Notes: generated by a model from the sequence alone, not told the origin. A stretch of 64,000 nt of DNA from Cyanidiococcus yangmingshanensis (GCA_013995675.1 VWRR01000020.1:238644-302643); one strand, 5' to 3'. Shown: positions 34,918 through 46,102, counted from the first letter of the stretch. Translations and numbers: made by a program.

Positions 34918-35035
34918 CGAGGGTTGCCTTGTCTCTGAAAGAAGCAGACTCGAACCGATAGCAAGGTCAAGGACAGCGCGTGGTTCATGCAGCTATGTCC
35001 TGAAGCCTTTCTGGTTCGAGCTCTACACGGAGGAA

Positions 35036-35059
35036 GCTGCTGCTGCTGCTGCTGCTGCT
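35036..35059. repeat. CTG trinucleotide repeat
   Basis: About eight CTG units in a row, shortly upstream of the SNARE gene. Confidence 0.8.
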
Positions 35060-35365
35060 TGGATCGATCCAATACCTGAGGACCATTCAGACAAGTTCCT
35101 CCCTCGACAATGTCCCACGAAACTTGATTGGAAAGAGTTTCGTCTCCAAAGGGCTTCAGCCAGCGAACGAGAGCGGAATAGCGGCCAGCGTTGTGTCGCC
35201 GCCGTCAACGCCGCAGCGCAGACAAGCCTTGAAGAGCGAAGGCGCAGTTTACGTTGGCGCTCACGACGCGGTCCATGTTCGTACTTGAGGCTGAACGCTC
35301 AATTCGATTGCGAACCAGCTTTGCTTGATATGGTTCGTTTGATTGCATGTGCCTTCTGATAAAGC

Positions 35366-36154
35366 ATGCAGCCGTCTGGTGAAGATCCGTTTTATAGCGT
35401 CAAGGCGGATGTGGAGCGGCTGCTGCTCTTCATCGAACAACGCTTGCGAGACGGGTCGTCAGGTGTTTCGACGGTTCGACCCGGTGCGGACTCGTTGGTA
35501 ACCGGAGAGGACGGGTTCGATCTGCACAAAATCAAGACAAAACTCGAAACAGACTTATGGGAGCTCGCTGAGACGGTGCGCGTTGTCCGAAACAACCGCC
35601 AGCGCTTTGCCATCACGGACGCAGAGCTTGCCGAACGAGAACGCGCCGTGTCAGCTCTTCGGTCGCGACTGGACACCCTAGACTTGGACAGAGGCAGGCT
35701 TTACAACTCACGTCTGCCGTCTTTGGGGCCCGCTGAACGACCGGTTTCGGATGCTGTTGGTTCGGTGTCGGGTACGAGTCGTGTCCCGTATCCGGTGGAT
35801 TATGCTGCTCAAAAAGCGACGAATCGCATCGAGCAGGAAAACGAGGCGTTCCTCGAGCATGAGGAACGACAACAGCAACTGCTGGTGGAGCAGCAAGACC
35901 AGGACCTCGATGATATGATGCTGGTGGTGAAACGACTCGGTGATATGGGTCTGGCGATTCGGGGCGAGGCGTTGCGACACGCAGAGCTCATCGATGAAGT
36001 GGATACGAGCATGAGCACCGTGCGGACTCGCTTCCAGAATGTACGAACTCGTCTCGAGTCTTTGATTCGGGAGACTGGTCGAGAGCGCCTATGCTCTCTT
36101 CTAGGACTCTTTGCCGTCTTTGTAGTGCTCCTGGTGCTGGTGCTCTATACATAG
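35366..36154 (+). CDS. Syntaxin-6/Tlg1/SYP61-type Qc-SNARE
   Basis: A 262-residue SNARE of the syntaxin-6 group, which acts in trans-Golgi/endosome membrane fusion. It begins with the family N-terminal helix motif EDPFYSVKADVERLL, continues through a helical N-domain, and has a SNARE motif (residues ~170-235) opening LLVEQQDQDLDDMMLVVKRL. A C-terminal membrane anchor of about 20 hydrophobic residues (LCSLLGLFAVFVVLLVLVLY) ends the protein. At the ionic zero layer, where Qc-SNAREs carry Gln, the alignment GEALRHAEL against plant DELVAQERI places His (CAC). The frame is unbroken and the start ATG is clear. Confidence 0.9.
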   Translation: MQPSGEDPFYSVKADVERLLLFIEQRLRDGSSGVSTVRPGADSLVTGEDGFDLHKIKTKLETDLWELAETVRVVRNNRQRFAITDAELAERERAVSALRSRLDTLDLDRGRLYNSRLPSLGPAERPVSDAVGSVSGTSRVPYPVDYAAQKATNRIEQENEAFLEHEERQQQLLVEQQDQDLDDMMLVVKRLGDMGLAIRGEALRHAELIDEVDTSMSTVRTRFQNVRTRLESLIRETGRERLCSLLGLFAVFVVLLVLVLYT

Positions 36155-37661
36155 AGCGGGGTCCAGCACGAGGGCACAACGGGACTCGAGCCGAATGGAT
36201 GCGTCCACCATTCGGTTTTATTGGTCACGGTCGTGGTGACGATGGTCTATCTGTTGTGTTCGGCGGCCGCTTATCGGTGTCGGGATCGCTTCGCTCTGGC
36301 TTGGCGGTCGACGCGGCCATCCAAAATGGGTATCTCTCTGGGCTACGCCTGGTGTGTTTGTGATCGGCGAATCTTTTAAGCATGCAGGATGCTGAGGACA
36401 GAGCGATTCCTCAGATCAATCATGGAGACCTGTGTGAATGGCCGAAACGACCTTGGCACGAACGGTGAGTTTGGCACAGAGACGCAAACGACCGCGCTAC
36501 AGACCTCGCTTTCGCGCTTGTGACCTAGGCGACGCAATGGTTGGTTCCGGATACGCTTGAATGGATCGAGTGGTGTCGCCATCGCCAAGAGCAACTCGCT
36601 CATCGGTCACTGCAGCGCAGCGATGAGATCTTTCGGCCCAATGCGCATTCCCAGTGATAGGGATGGCCAGAATGAACGAGCATTGGATCACAATCCTCTG
36701 ACCTGAAGCGGACGCCAGCCAGCACATGGCATCCTTTTGCAGCCGGTAGGCGACATCCCCTGGACCTTATCGGCATCATTTCGCGGAGTCATTGACTTTA
36801 ACGATCAATGGCTGCCCCAGAGAGCGTTCACCCTTAAAGTGGCATCATACCCGATGCCGCTTGCGGTTAGTGAGACCCGCCCCTCCACGCCTGCCCCTAT
36901 CGTCAACAATTCATATCATCCGGAACGCTGAATCAAAGCGGTAGAACAACAACAACAACAGCAAGGCATCCCCATAACCCTGGATCTCTATCTATCCCGC
37001 AATCGGTATCCCCAGACTGACAGAAAGAAAGAAAGCGCGCATGCGTGTCACCAAGCCGACCGAATCATCCAGTGCAGGGATCGAGGATCGAACGCACGGC
37101 CGCTGCGCGCCACGCCACAGGAGCCCGTGGCGGATGCGACGCCGGCTGGTGGCCCGCCGACGCCCTCGCGTCGCAACGTGTCCCATGTGTGGAGGCGTCA
37201 CGACACGCATCCGGCTGCCTGAACGCGTCTCCATTGGCGCGCCGTGGCGACGCTGGCCCGGTCGGAGAGAGACCGCGCGCCACGCCATCGCATCTTGGGG
37301 TGGCGCGTCACGCTGATCGCCTGGGTCGCATCCCGATAGCCATGCGCGACGAGATACGATGGTGGCGGGACTCGATCCCCAGATGCAGACGTAGTTTGGG
37401 CGATAGGGCTCTGCGGATGCAGTGCATCGGCCTGTGTCGAAACGAGGGGATGCGCACCTTCGATGAATATGCTTCGTGGAGCATTGCATTTGAACGTTCG
37501 TAGCGGCTTACTTGAGTCGCTTAGAGACGGTGGCTGGCTAGTTTGGGGCTAGCGTTGATAGTATTGGTATCAGAAGCGTCGCCCGAGGAGTTTTATAGGG
37601 GGTGGTGAGCGCGACCAGGCAGCTCGTGGTGAACGGCTGACTCTAGGTTCGAATCATAAGG
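36155..37661. other. Gap with no recognised gene
   Basis: Short frames only. A GC-rich patch at about 37060-37320 gives frames on both strands, all apparently shadows. A sequence resembling a tRNA B box (37646-37655) lies in the leader of the next gene, but no tRNA folds around it. TTTTATA at about 37591 may be a TATA box for the next gene. Confidence 0.4.
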
Positions 37662-38600
37662 ATGATTGCGATTGAACGCTGGCTCGAGGAGGCGCCGGTA
37701 CTGCTCGAGGGAGCGCCGCTCTCTCTCAAACGTCAGCGTCTGAAGCGAAGCGTTTTTTGGACGCTGCTTTCGTTCTTCACTTCGCACGCGCTCTGTCGTT
37801 TGGATGTTCCGGCTGTTCTGCAGACGGTGGAGCGCCGGCTTGAGGCGCCGGTTGAGCTGTTGCGCGAGGGCTGGGCGCACGGGATATCGCCAACGGCGGT
37901 TGTCCAGCTCAGCCAGCCACACGTGCGCGAGGCGATGATCGCCATTCTGCTGGCGCCTATACTCTGGAATGGTCTGGCTCGTCTCGAATATCACTACGGT
38001 GTCTGGACGTGGATGACGGGTGGAAACCGCAAGCGTGCCCATCGTGTGTTTGCGCTCTACATCGTGCTATTTTCGGCTTATCGAGAAATCTGCGTGCATC
38101 GAGCCGTTCAACACAGCCCAGTCTGGGATCTGAGGCATCTCTATCACGGTGGTAGCGTTGAGCGGGCTATTCGCATCGTTGGCGCTTTGGTGTACGTTTT
38201 TGGGGGCGTGCTCAGCGCCAGTGGATTTTGGCGACTTCGACTCTACACGTACATGCCGGAATATTTCGGTCTGTTCTGCTCAGAGATGGTGTCCAGCTTC
38301 CCGTTCAATCTCTTCGCGGATCCCATGTACCTTGGCAGTGCGCTAATGCATTTCGGCTATGCGTTGTGGTGTCGCTCATCCACCGGCCTTTTGCTAGCAG
38401 TTGTCTTGTCGTTGGTGTACTGGATGGCAGCGAGGCTCATTGAGGAGCCATTTATGCACAAACTCTATGGCGAGGAACATCAGCGGCGCCAGCAGCAGCA
38501 ACCGCGCCAGCACTGGCAAACGGAGATGCAAACGCATAGGACGTCGCTGCTTGTATCGAACGCACGCTGGCCTACGAAACGCGCCCTAGCTCTAAACTAG
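37662..38600 (+). CDS. PEMT: Phospholipid N-methyltransferase (PEMT/OPI3-like)
   Basis: A 312-residue multi-pass membrane protein of the class II phospholipid methyltransferase family, which converts phosphatidylethanolamine derivatives to phosphatidylcholine using S-adenosylmethionine. The C-terminal half has the family block YFGLFCSEMVSSFPFN, followed by DPMYLGSALMHFGYAL, and a final EEPFMHKLYGEEH. This is the layout of OPI3/PEMT, whose end motif binds the cofactor. At least five hydrophobic helices are seen. The protein is longer at the N-terminus than OPI3, with about 100 extra residues including one helix. Unbroken. Confidence 0.85.
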   Translation: MIAIERWLEEAPVLLEGAPLSLKRQRLKRSVFWTLLSFFTSHALCRLDVPAVLQTVERRLEAPVELLREGWAHGISPTAVVQLSQPHVREAMIAILLAPILWNGLARLEYHYGVWTWMTGGNRKRAHRVFALYIVLFSAYREICVHRAVQHSPVWDLRHLYHGGSVERAIRIVGALVYVFGGVLSASGFWRLRLYTYMPEYFGLFCSEMVSSFPFNLFADPMYLGSALMHFGYALWCRSSTGLLLAVVLSLVYWMAARLIEEPFMHKLYGEEHQRRQQQQPRQHWQTEMQTHRTSLLVSNARWPTKRALALN

Positions 38601-39606
38601 CTTCAGACAAGTTTTCTGAATAGCCTGTAAAGCGGATCGCTTGCGCATGACGCGTACTGTCATGTCCATGGATTCATAGAGAATCAGGGTTTGGAGAGAC
38701 GCCAGTCGCGGGTATCCGGGGAGCGGCCCCGCCTCAGGAGACTGCGGCCCCTACGACCACGACAGCGGCGTCTGCTCATAGACGATTGCACAGGTAAGGT
38801 GACGCTGATGGGTTGACACCGGAAATCATGCCTTCTTCGTGGGAAGGATGTGATCATTCCTGCTGAATCGAACGAGCCTCTACGTCCAGTTCAGTGAGGC
38901 TGACGTCGCTTGAGCGGGTGCTCTCTGAACCTATAAACGTATCTGCAACTATCCGCAATCATCATTGTTTGTGAAAGACGCGAAGTTGGTCACAGGGACG
39001 AGAGAGCAACCAGAAATAAATATTGATACACTCCAGGTGTCGCATACCTTCAGGTCCCATGGCATAGAAACCATCCCTGTTTCGCAAGTGAGCCGGTTCT
39101 GTGCCAGGCGATCGTCTGCGGTCCTCCGCACCTCTTCCACGCTGGCAGTTCCGGGAGACTGGACCAGCACTGCTATTGGGATCACCTCTATGCGTGCGCT
39201 CCCGATAGATTTGCCGAGGAGGGTCAGTCCTCCGGTTCAGCAGCGGCTGTTTCGTTCACGCCAAGTGGTCGCGCCCATAGCCTAGTCCCGGAAGCAGCGC
39301 GAACAGCACGACAGGTCACGGAAACGCGAGCCAGGAGACGCCTTCTACAACTAGTCAATCCAACGGCAAATAAGCAGTTGCTCCTAAACCAAGTCGCCAA
39401 GGTGTTTTCCGTGATCGGTCCGCGCCCAAAGACCTGTTTTTCTTCCCATATCCATCACGCAGGCTTGTGAACGCCAGCGACATGTTCTCAGCGGACCGGC
39501 ACCATTCAACTCGTGAAACCGTGACGGTTCTGTCGTGGTACGCCCGCTCGTGCTGGTGTACTTGGACGGATCAACTGGTGAGCGAGCCATTGAGCGCTAG
39601 AGGTGC
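38601..39606. other. Gap with no recognised gene
   Basis: Open frames up to about 147 codons (for example 39027-39467, +, with no start codon) lie within chance for the base composition. No family is recognised. Confidence 0.4.
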
Positions 39607-40842
39607 ATGTTGCAGGGAAGCGCGCGCTTTTTTCGGGACTCTAGAGGAGGAAGAAGAAACCTCTCGATCCTTTGGCTCTTTCTGGCAAGGGTTTGGGGCT
39701 GGCTCAGAGCGGCATGGCGAGCACTTACTGCTGCTAGCGGCCCGCTTGCACTTGCAACGTGGTCCAGCATTGTGCAGGATGTGGCTCGTACCCGACTTGC
39801 TGCACCCGTGTGCGATGCTCGTCCGTGTGTGCTGCGGGGCGAACGCCGGGTTGCAATCGTGACCGGTGGCAACACTGGTATCGGCTTTGAGACGGTCCGA
39901 GGGCTCTGGCTCGCTGGCTATCACGTTGTCTTGGGCTGCCGAAGTGAGGCGCGTGGTGAAGCTGCACGTGCTCGTCTCCTCAGCGGGCCAGAGAACGGTA
40001 AGGAGCTCGCCGACCGAGGTAGTTTGACCGTGATGCCGCTCGATCTGAGTCGCCTCGACGCTGTAGTCGATTTTGCCACTCTGTTTCGTAAGCACTGGAA
40101 CGGCCTCCATATTCTAGTTCTGAATGCCGGTATCATGTCACCGGGCTGCTACGAGGAGACTGCGGATGGTTACGAAGCGCATCTCGGTGTGAATCATTTG
40201 GCGCAATACCTCCTGGTCCGTTTGTTAGAGGACCTTCTGCGTCAGAGCCAAGGTCGTGTGATCCTCGTAAGCAGTATCCTCGCATTGCTTGCGAATGAGT
40301 TGCGGTGGCATGGTGCTCAATGGTCGAAGCGTGGACAGTGGCCCTTTCTGGCCTATGGCTGGAGCAAGGCCTACAACTACATTTGTGCACTTGAGCTGCA
40401 ACGCCGCGGCCTCGATGCTCTCTGTGTACATCCCGGTGAAGTGCATACCGAAGTGGTACGCCGACTGCCCTCGTGGCTACAACGTGCCTATGATTTTGTC
40501 GCTTCCTGGATGCTCCGCACGCCTGCAGAGGGTGCCGCGACCGTCCTATGGGCTTGTTTCGCTGAGGTATCGGTCTCTCCCGAGGCGTGCCATCAGGGAA
40601 GCAAAGCGATACCGGGCGCACGTTCCCCCTACAGGTCGGATATGGTCTTATTGAAGAGCGCAGAGAGGCAGGCTCTTATAGCTGATGCTGGTCGCCGGCT
40701 CCTGCAGATGCCCTCCTGGATGCGCGCTCCCTCAACTGGTCAGCAGTTGTGGTCCCTATCTGAGCATGCTGTACAACCGTACTTGTCACGGACGCCAAGG
40801 AGCCAATCAGATGCCTTGAATAATTGCCGCCATTCGGCCTGA
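39607..40842 (+). CDS. Short-chain dehydrogenase/reductase, retinol-dehydrogenase type
   Basis: A 411-residue SDR with a ~75-residue N-terminal extension that includes a hydrophobic segment, so it is probably anchored in or targeted to a membrane. The Rossmann part has TGGNTGIGFET (NAD(P) binding), a DLSRLD block, LVLNAGIM, and the catalytic set Ser in VSSIL with Y-G-W-S-K. The pattern is close to RDH11-14, WWOX and plant Tic32-like enzymes. An Arg in GCRSEARG, following the second strand, suggests NADP(H) preference. The substrate is unknown. Unbroken; the start ATG at 39607 is the first in frame. Confidence 0.88.
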   Translation: MLQGSARFFRDSRGGRRNLSILWLFLARVWGWLRAAWRALTAASGPLALATWSSIVQDVARTRLAAPVCDARPCVLRGERRVAIVTGGNTGIGFETVRGLWLAGYHVVLGCRSEARGEAARARLLSGPENGKELADRGSLTVMPLDLSRLDAVVDFATLFRKHWNGLHILVLNAGIMSPGCYEETADGYEAHLGVNHLAQYLLVRLLEDLLRQSQGRVILVSSILALLANELRWHGAQWSKRGQWPFLAYGWSKAYNYICALELQRRGLDALCVHPGEVHTEVVRRLPSWLQRAYDFVASWMLRTPAEGAATVLWACFAEVSVSPEACHQGSKAIPGARSPYRSDMVLLKSAERQALIADAGRRLLQMPSWMRAPSTGQQLWSLSEHAVQPYLSRTPRSQSDALNNCRHSA

Positions 40843-42894
40843 CTATGCTTCTATAGGGATCGAATATGACATCGGTCCGGTTCCTTGTTGTGTCGATTCC
40901 GCAGGAATGGAGAGCGGTGTTGTATTCCGTGGCACCCACGTGCCTAGTTCCTAGTGCTGGACGCGAACATCCCAGTGGTTCTCGGTCGCAACATGAAAGA
41001 ACCAAATGCGCGTCTATATCGTTTTTTTTCTTCTGATGTGCGGTCGATCACCGATGGATGCTCGGGCTCTTTTGTTCCAACGGGAGCACAGAAGCGCGCC
41101 CCATTTGCCTTTCGTTGACAAGGGATATGAGTCTGAGCTCTGCTTGAACCGAGACGATGTTTCGGCACGAGAGGGATGGCGTTGCACGAGTTCGATACGC
41201 GCCGCTTTGGCGCAGGCCTGATGACGTAATGATTTGGATTTTACTCAGATGAATCATTAGGGGTAGCAAGCGGGATGTGGCACGCTCGTATGGTGGACTC
41301 GCCGTACGCCTTGACTTCAAAATCTGGTGTAAATCCTGATCGATCATGAGCAATTATCGTATCGATGACCAGCACCCATTTGTATCTCGTTTCGAGATCG
41401 CTGTCCGATTGATTCATAGACGCGGTCTGGACAAGCTGCTTCATCAAACGCGACGACGACAGATTCTATATCACTTGCAGGCGGAGCAACATTGACTTGT
41501 AGAATCATATCCAGGGCCACCTTCTGGAAACACGGATGCATGGCCACGAGACGATGATCTGGCTTTCAGACTGGATCGATACGAGGGCAAGTAAATGCGA
41601 TCCCCGCAACGACGCCAACCTCGCCTCACTGCAAAAGCGTTTGGTCGATGTCGTCCCAATCGATTTCCGGAGAGACTCGCTCTCACTGGAATTTGGATAT
41701 TCGAATCGATCCAAGGGATGAAGATTCGAACATTCTCGTCTGAACACGAACCAACGCGGTGAATCGTTCCGAACGTCAGATGAAAATCAAGAAATGCACC
41801 TTGCTTCTACGATGTCCGAATCCATGGAGTATGTTGGCATTGAACGTCAGCAGTTGTTCCTATCCGAGAGGTCTGGCTCGGCCTGGTCGCATGCTACGAA
41901 GCAGGCTCTCGTCTAGGCATGGCTCGGGCGCTGCAGGGCAGATGGTGCTCGATTCCCCACTGGGAACGTGCGATCGCTCTGCCCTTGAACGACCGTTTGG
42001 TTATAAGGAGATCACCGGAGGGTGCCTCGGGACGCGTTCAACTTGGTCACCGGCCAGCATGCGCTCCAGCACAGGTTTCAGGAATCGATAGCGTCCTCCA
42101 GGTATGCACTTTTGTGAAGGCTGATTCGATAAACGGCAGAAACATTCATCTGTCAATCAGATACAAACTGGTTCCCTGACGTGATCGCCTGAGAGCATCC
42201 CTCGGAAACGCACCATGCTGGGCAGTACGGCGACTCGATGCGACGGAGAGCCCGAGTTGGCTTCCGATTCAACCACGAGCAGGTTTGGCGGTCCGAGCGA
42301 AATGTTCAGAATCTTCCTATCTTAGTTCAAATCGAGTCTCCACGACTCAGAGGTGCTTGCGCCCATGTTTCCAGCAAACGTCAAAGGAAGGATACCGCCG
42401 AGACGTGTTGGAAATCGACCGGAGAATTGGACGCTCTTCCACCATTCACTCGAGCGAGAGAGGAAGCGCTCTTGCTCGTCCGTATACGGTACAATCTTGC
42501 ACGGACCCTGAATACACAGAGAGACGTCGCTGGTAAGAGAAGCTCTGTGGCGAGTCATTGACTTCATTCATACCCGTGTGCTGTGATACAGCGGCGGAGC
42601 GAACGACGGCGTCTACTGCTGTGCAGCCATCCGCAGGCTCGACGTTCGACGCTCCCGGATGAATGCGGTCATCTGCGACCATGGACTAGTGTTGGGTATT
42701 CATTGGTTACCGCTTCTGGTCTATCAAAAAGTGACAAGATCTTCAATACAGGCGATCGTGCTTGCAAAGCTAGGTTTCGCGGGTCTTCTGAGCGAGGAGT
42801 CGGACACCGCACCGCTGCACTTTGGTCTAAGGACGGTGGTTGCCACCCTTTACGTGTCGCCACCTACGAGCTGGATGTCTTCGAGACACGTTTG
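40843..42894. other. Gap with no recognised gene
   Basis: Short frames on both strands. Minus-strand frames at 41241-41747 look protein-like in successive +1 phases, but each is within chance length. The frame of the importin gene is open upstream from 42583 without family similarity. Confidence 0.4.
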
Positions 42895-45618
42895 ATGACG
42901 GGAACGATGACAAGTCAGTTTTCATTCAAAGAACGCGACTTGGATCCAGTCGTCATTCGCGAACGCTTACAGAGCCTATTGCAAAAGTCTCTCGCGTTGA
43001 CGAGTGACCCCGTGGAGGCCCAGGTCGCAGTGCAGGAACTGGAACGTCTGGAAGCGGAACACCCAGGATGCTTCGTTTCTTGTCTCTTAGAGATCGTTTC
43101 GGATGATCGTTTGGACCCGAGTCTGCAGTGCTTGAGCGCGATCTGCGCAAAAAACGCGGTCCCCAGGCGCTGGTCACAGCATATTCGCCAACGTGTCGAA
43201 GATGCTGACCGAGCTCGAGTGCATCGACTTTTGTGGCAAGCACTGGGGACTGCCCACGAGCCGCTCCTCCCAACGCTATACACCATCATTGGTCTCGTAG
43301 CTAGGTATGATTACCCAACCTCATGGATGGAGCTCGGCCATGAGTTGCAGACTTGGTGCGGACCCGATGCTCCGCTCGCTGCGCAGGTACGTTGGTTACG
43401 AACCGTGAACCATATATGGAAAATGCTCGCGCGACATCGCAGCGGTTATCACCGGGAGCAACTCACAGCGTTCGCGAGTCCATTATGGAGCCGTCTTGTG
43501 GAGTTGTGGTTTCGACTCTGGCAGCAGGGCACTGGGGCGTGGCCCTCCGTATTTTGGTCAGATCACGTCGAGTGCGCTGCGGCAGTGTCACCAGACCAAG
43601 CGTTCTGGCTGGCCTCCATACGGGAGACTCAAAAAGCACTGCGACGCATTGCAGAGTACTGTGTCTTGACATCGACACAGACAGGAATGCTGTCGCACTT
43701 TCTGAATCATCTGAATGAGTTAGCGCGCACCTTGCCGGCGACGGGCAGTCTCGATGCGACACGACTGCGATACTGGATGATCAAGTTCCGCTACATCTGC
43801 TTGGTGAATCGACAGAGTTTGCGGGGGCTCCACTCAGACTTGATTGCGTCGTGGAGTCATGACATCGTTACAGACCTGATCGATGGCGAGGACGTTGATG
43901 CGTTGTCCAGTGATGAGCGCGAGGTACTCGTACAACGACGGTACCTCTATGGACTGCGTTTCCTACGTGAGCTGCTGGCAGAGATTTGTGACGCGAGTGC
44001 CTCTCCAGATATCGAGCAGCAATGCCTCGCCGAGTGCCAGGATACTGAAGCGCATATCACTCAGCGAGATCAACTGGAGCCTCTGGGGAGCGCACTCAGG
44101 GCGTTCTTCATCGCCTCAATGCCGACATTGACGAACGTGCTACTTGATCGTTTTCTTCGTTTGCGTGAGTCAGAGCTTGTCATTTGGTGTCAAGATCCCG
44201 AGTCAGCGGCTCGAGACGATGAGGACCATGAGTGGGAGGACGAACAGCTGCGATCCATGGCCGAACAAGTATGCATTGCACTTGCTGGACTGCAACCATC
44301 CAGCTTTGTCTCTGTGATCGCGGAAAGGATTCAAGATTTCTACGTTGAGCGAGACTGGCTTGGCATCGAGGCAGCGTATCGCGCGTTGGGGCGGGCGGCA
44401 TCCTCCCTGACCGATGTTGTTGACGCACATACACTCGTCATCTCGTCGTTGCATCCGCTGCTCATCACTGAAGTGCAAACAGTGGCAGCGTGCGTCCTCC
44501 AAGCTCGTGCTGCGATCCTGGCCAGCCAGATCACGCCGACGCTGACTCGAGCAGACCGTTGTTTGCTGTACGCAGCGCTGGTGGCGTTGCTACGGGTGCA
44601 GAGGCTGCCGGACACTCTTTTGGCGTCGCTGGCTGCGGCGCGGGCCCTGCGAACGCTCCTTTCTGAGTTGGAATTCTACGAAGAGGATTTCGATCCCCAT
44701 ATTCAATCAGCGCTAGACAACATTTTTCTGCTTATTCAGAACAGTGTTCATCAGGCGGAGACGTTGGCTCGAATGCTGGACCTCGTGGTTTTGGTGATCG
44801 AACGCTGTTCGAATGCGTACTGCAAGATCGACTCGGCACCATCTGGCATGTTCTCGTTGAGCGAGAGGCTGAGGAGTGCTCTAGAGCGGTGCTTTTTCGA
44901 CGCTCCAGATGATGGCGATGGTAATCTCCTTCGTTGCAAGATTGTCGCTCAACTGAATCGAATACTTAGCGTCGACCAATCGGGAATATTCCGGAACCAG
45001 CCGCAAATGTTGCATTTAGCTTTCAGGATGATTGATATTGGCACAGATCGCCAAGGCACTGTTGCGACCTATCTTGTCGACGACGCACTCGAACTGTTTC
45101 ATCGGGTTCTATTGGTCGTCACTGCGTACGATGACGACATCGATCGTCTTTTTCTCCGCATCCTCGACTGGCTAGAGTCCGGGGACCTGTTACGACCTAC
45201 CTTGGGTTTGGTTGCGTCTTACGCCCAGCTGGGCGGACTGGTTTGGTTCGCTCGATACGGATCAGCGGTCGCAGAACGTCTGACGAGTCTCTACGCAAAC
45301 GGCCTCGAGGATCGGAGCGTGGCAAACGTTGCGGACCTACTCATTCAACTTAGCCCTTTTGTCAGTGACCAGCGATCACTCTGGACAAACTTCGGGCCTT
45401 TGATTGCCCTGATGGAGAAGGACTTGCGTTCTGGTCAGTTAGGTCGGAGCACAGGGGCCAGTCTCGCAGTGTGTCTAGCGACCATGTGGCGCGACCAGAC
45501 ACTGACCGACACCAGACTAGTGATGCCGTTTCTCGATGCAGCAGCAGTCGTGTTTTGTACGCAGCACCGAGCCTTGTTGGCGATCCATCTGGCCCGATAT
45601 CTTTTTTACGGAAACTAA
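42895..45618 (+). CDS. IPO11: Importin-beta family nuclear transport receptor, importin-11/Kap120-like
   Basis: A 907-residue HEAT-repeat karyopherin. The N-terminus carries the importin-beta pattern: an amphipathic first helix, the A-x-x-x-L-x-x-x-E-x-x-x-P-G type second repeat, and then LSAICAKNAVPRRWS. Next comes YTIIGLVARYDYPTSWMEL, close to the blocks of importin-11/Kap120 around residues 60-130. The rest is leucine-rich helical repeats to the stop. The ATG at 42895 (or 42907) gives the right N-terminus. Close to the 3' end is a TTTTTT run (45602-45607), where a +1 shift would carry the frame into the next listed gene. The true C-terminus is therefore uncertain. Confidence 0.82.
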   Translation: MTGTMTSQFSFKERDLDPVVIRERLQSLLQKSLALTSDPVEAQVAVQELERLEAEHPGCFVSCLLEIVSDDRLDPSLQCLSAICAKNAVPRRWSQHIRQRVEDADRARVHRLLWQALGTAHEPLLPTLYTIIGLVARYDYPTSWMELGHELQTWCGPDAPLAAQVRWLRTVNHIWKMLARHRSGYHREQLTAFASPLWSRLVELWFRLWQQGTGAWPSVFWSDHVECAAAVSPDQAFWLASIRETQKALRRIAEYCVLTSTQTGMLSHFLNHLNELARTLPATGSLDATRLRYWMIKFRYICLVNRQSLRGLHSDLIASWSHDIVTDLIDGEDVDALSSDEREVLVQRRYLYGLRFLRELLAEICDASASPDIEQQCLAECQDTEAHITQRDQLEPLGSALRAFFIASMPTLTNVLLDRFLRLRESELVIWCQDPESAARDDEDHEWEDEQLRSMAEQVCIALAGLQPSSFVSVIAERIQDFYVERDWLGIEAAYRALGRAASSLTDVVDAHTLVISSLHPLLITEVQTVAACVLQARAAILASQITPTLTRADRCLLYAALVALLRVQRLPDTLLASLAAARALRTLLSELEFYEEDFDPHIQSALDNIFLLIQNSVHQAETLARMLDLVVLVIERCSNAYCKIDSAPSGMFSLSERLRSALERCFFDAPDDGDGNLLRCKIVAQLNRILSVDQSGIFRNQPQMLHLAFRMIDIGTDRQGTVATYLVDDALELFHRVLLVVTAYDDDIDRLFLRILDWLESGDLLRPTLGLVASYAQLGGLVWFARYGSAVAERLTSLYANGLEDRSVANVADLLIQLSPFVSDQRSLWTNFGPLIALMEKDLRSGQLGRSTGASLAVCLATMWRDQTLTDTRLVMPFLDAAAVVFCTQHRALLAIHLARYLFYGN

Positions 45619-46102
45619 GCGAGATATTGAATGCCGTGAGCGTATCCATCGTTTGCTCAGAGAGGTGCAGCGAGAACTTTATGACGATCTCGCCGTGACC
45701 GCCCAGGAGACGGCATGGGCGTCGCTCGAGGATCCCTCGTCCACTGGGATTCAACCCGCTGCTGGGATGCAGACTCATTCAACAGCATCCCTGGCGAAAG
45801 AGCTGGATCAGTATGTAGCCCAGTTGCCAGGACTCGCCAATCCGAACGAACGCAGTGGATATCCGCACCCACTCCTAGTCTGGCTCGGCTTGTACGCTTT
45901 GCCGGCGGTGACCAAACGAGCCAAAAAAGCCCGGCAGGTCGTTGATACGTTTGTCTGGAAGCGATCGCATATCGACAGGAAACGTACGAAACTCAGCGAT
46001 TTCCAAGAGATCATGGCTCCGAGCGAGACCGAAAAGAACCCGTTAAGTGCACTCGTTGCATCACGTTCGGAGATCGAATCACAGCAGTTGCTCCTCTCCT
46101 GA
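45536..46102 (+). CDS. Hypothetical protein or C-terminal extension of the importin
   Basis: A 188-codon frame overlapping the end of the importin gene by 83 bases, in the +1 frame. From about 45605 it is a charged helix (ETKRDIECRERIHRLLREVQREL). A short hydrophobic segment (HPLLVWLGLYALPAV) and a basic tail follow. Either it is a separate small protein starting at the ATG at 45536, or it is the importin's own C-terminus displaced by one extra T in the run at 45602-45607. Other breaks in this window favour the second reading. No family is recognised. Confidence 0.45.
   Translation: MQQQSCFVRSTEPCWRSIWPDIFFTETKRDIECRERIHRLLREVQRELYDDLAVTAQETAWASLEDPSSTGIQPAAGMQTHSTASLAKELDQYVAQLPGLANPNERSGYPHPLLVWLGLYALPAVTKRAKKARQVVDTFVWKRSHIDRKRTKLSDFQEIMAPSETEKNPLSALVASRSEIESQQLLLS

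Noticed and set aside
37617-37655. tRNA suggested by GGTTCGAATC, a B-box match
   Set aside because: The bases around it do not form a T-stem, no anticodon arm or acceptor fits, and it sits in the leader of the methyltransferase gene.
39027-39467. 147-codon plus-strand open frame without a start codon
   Set aside because: A few stop-free stretches this long are expected by chance in six frames of this window, and no domain is recognisable.
41241-41747. Minus-strand gene read through several +1 shifts
   Set aside because: Pieces look protein-like, but each is short. Open frames of this size are expected by chance in 64 kb, and no family match supports them.
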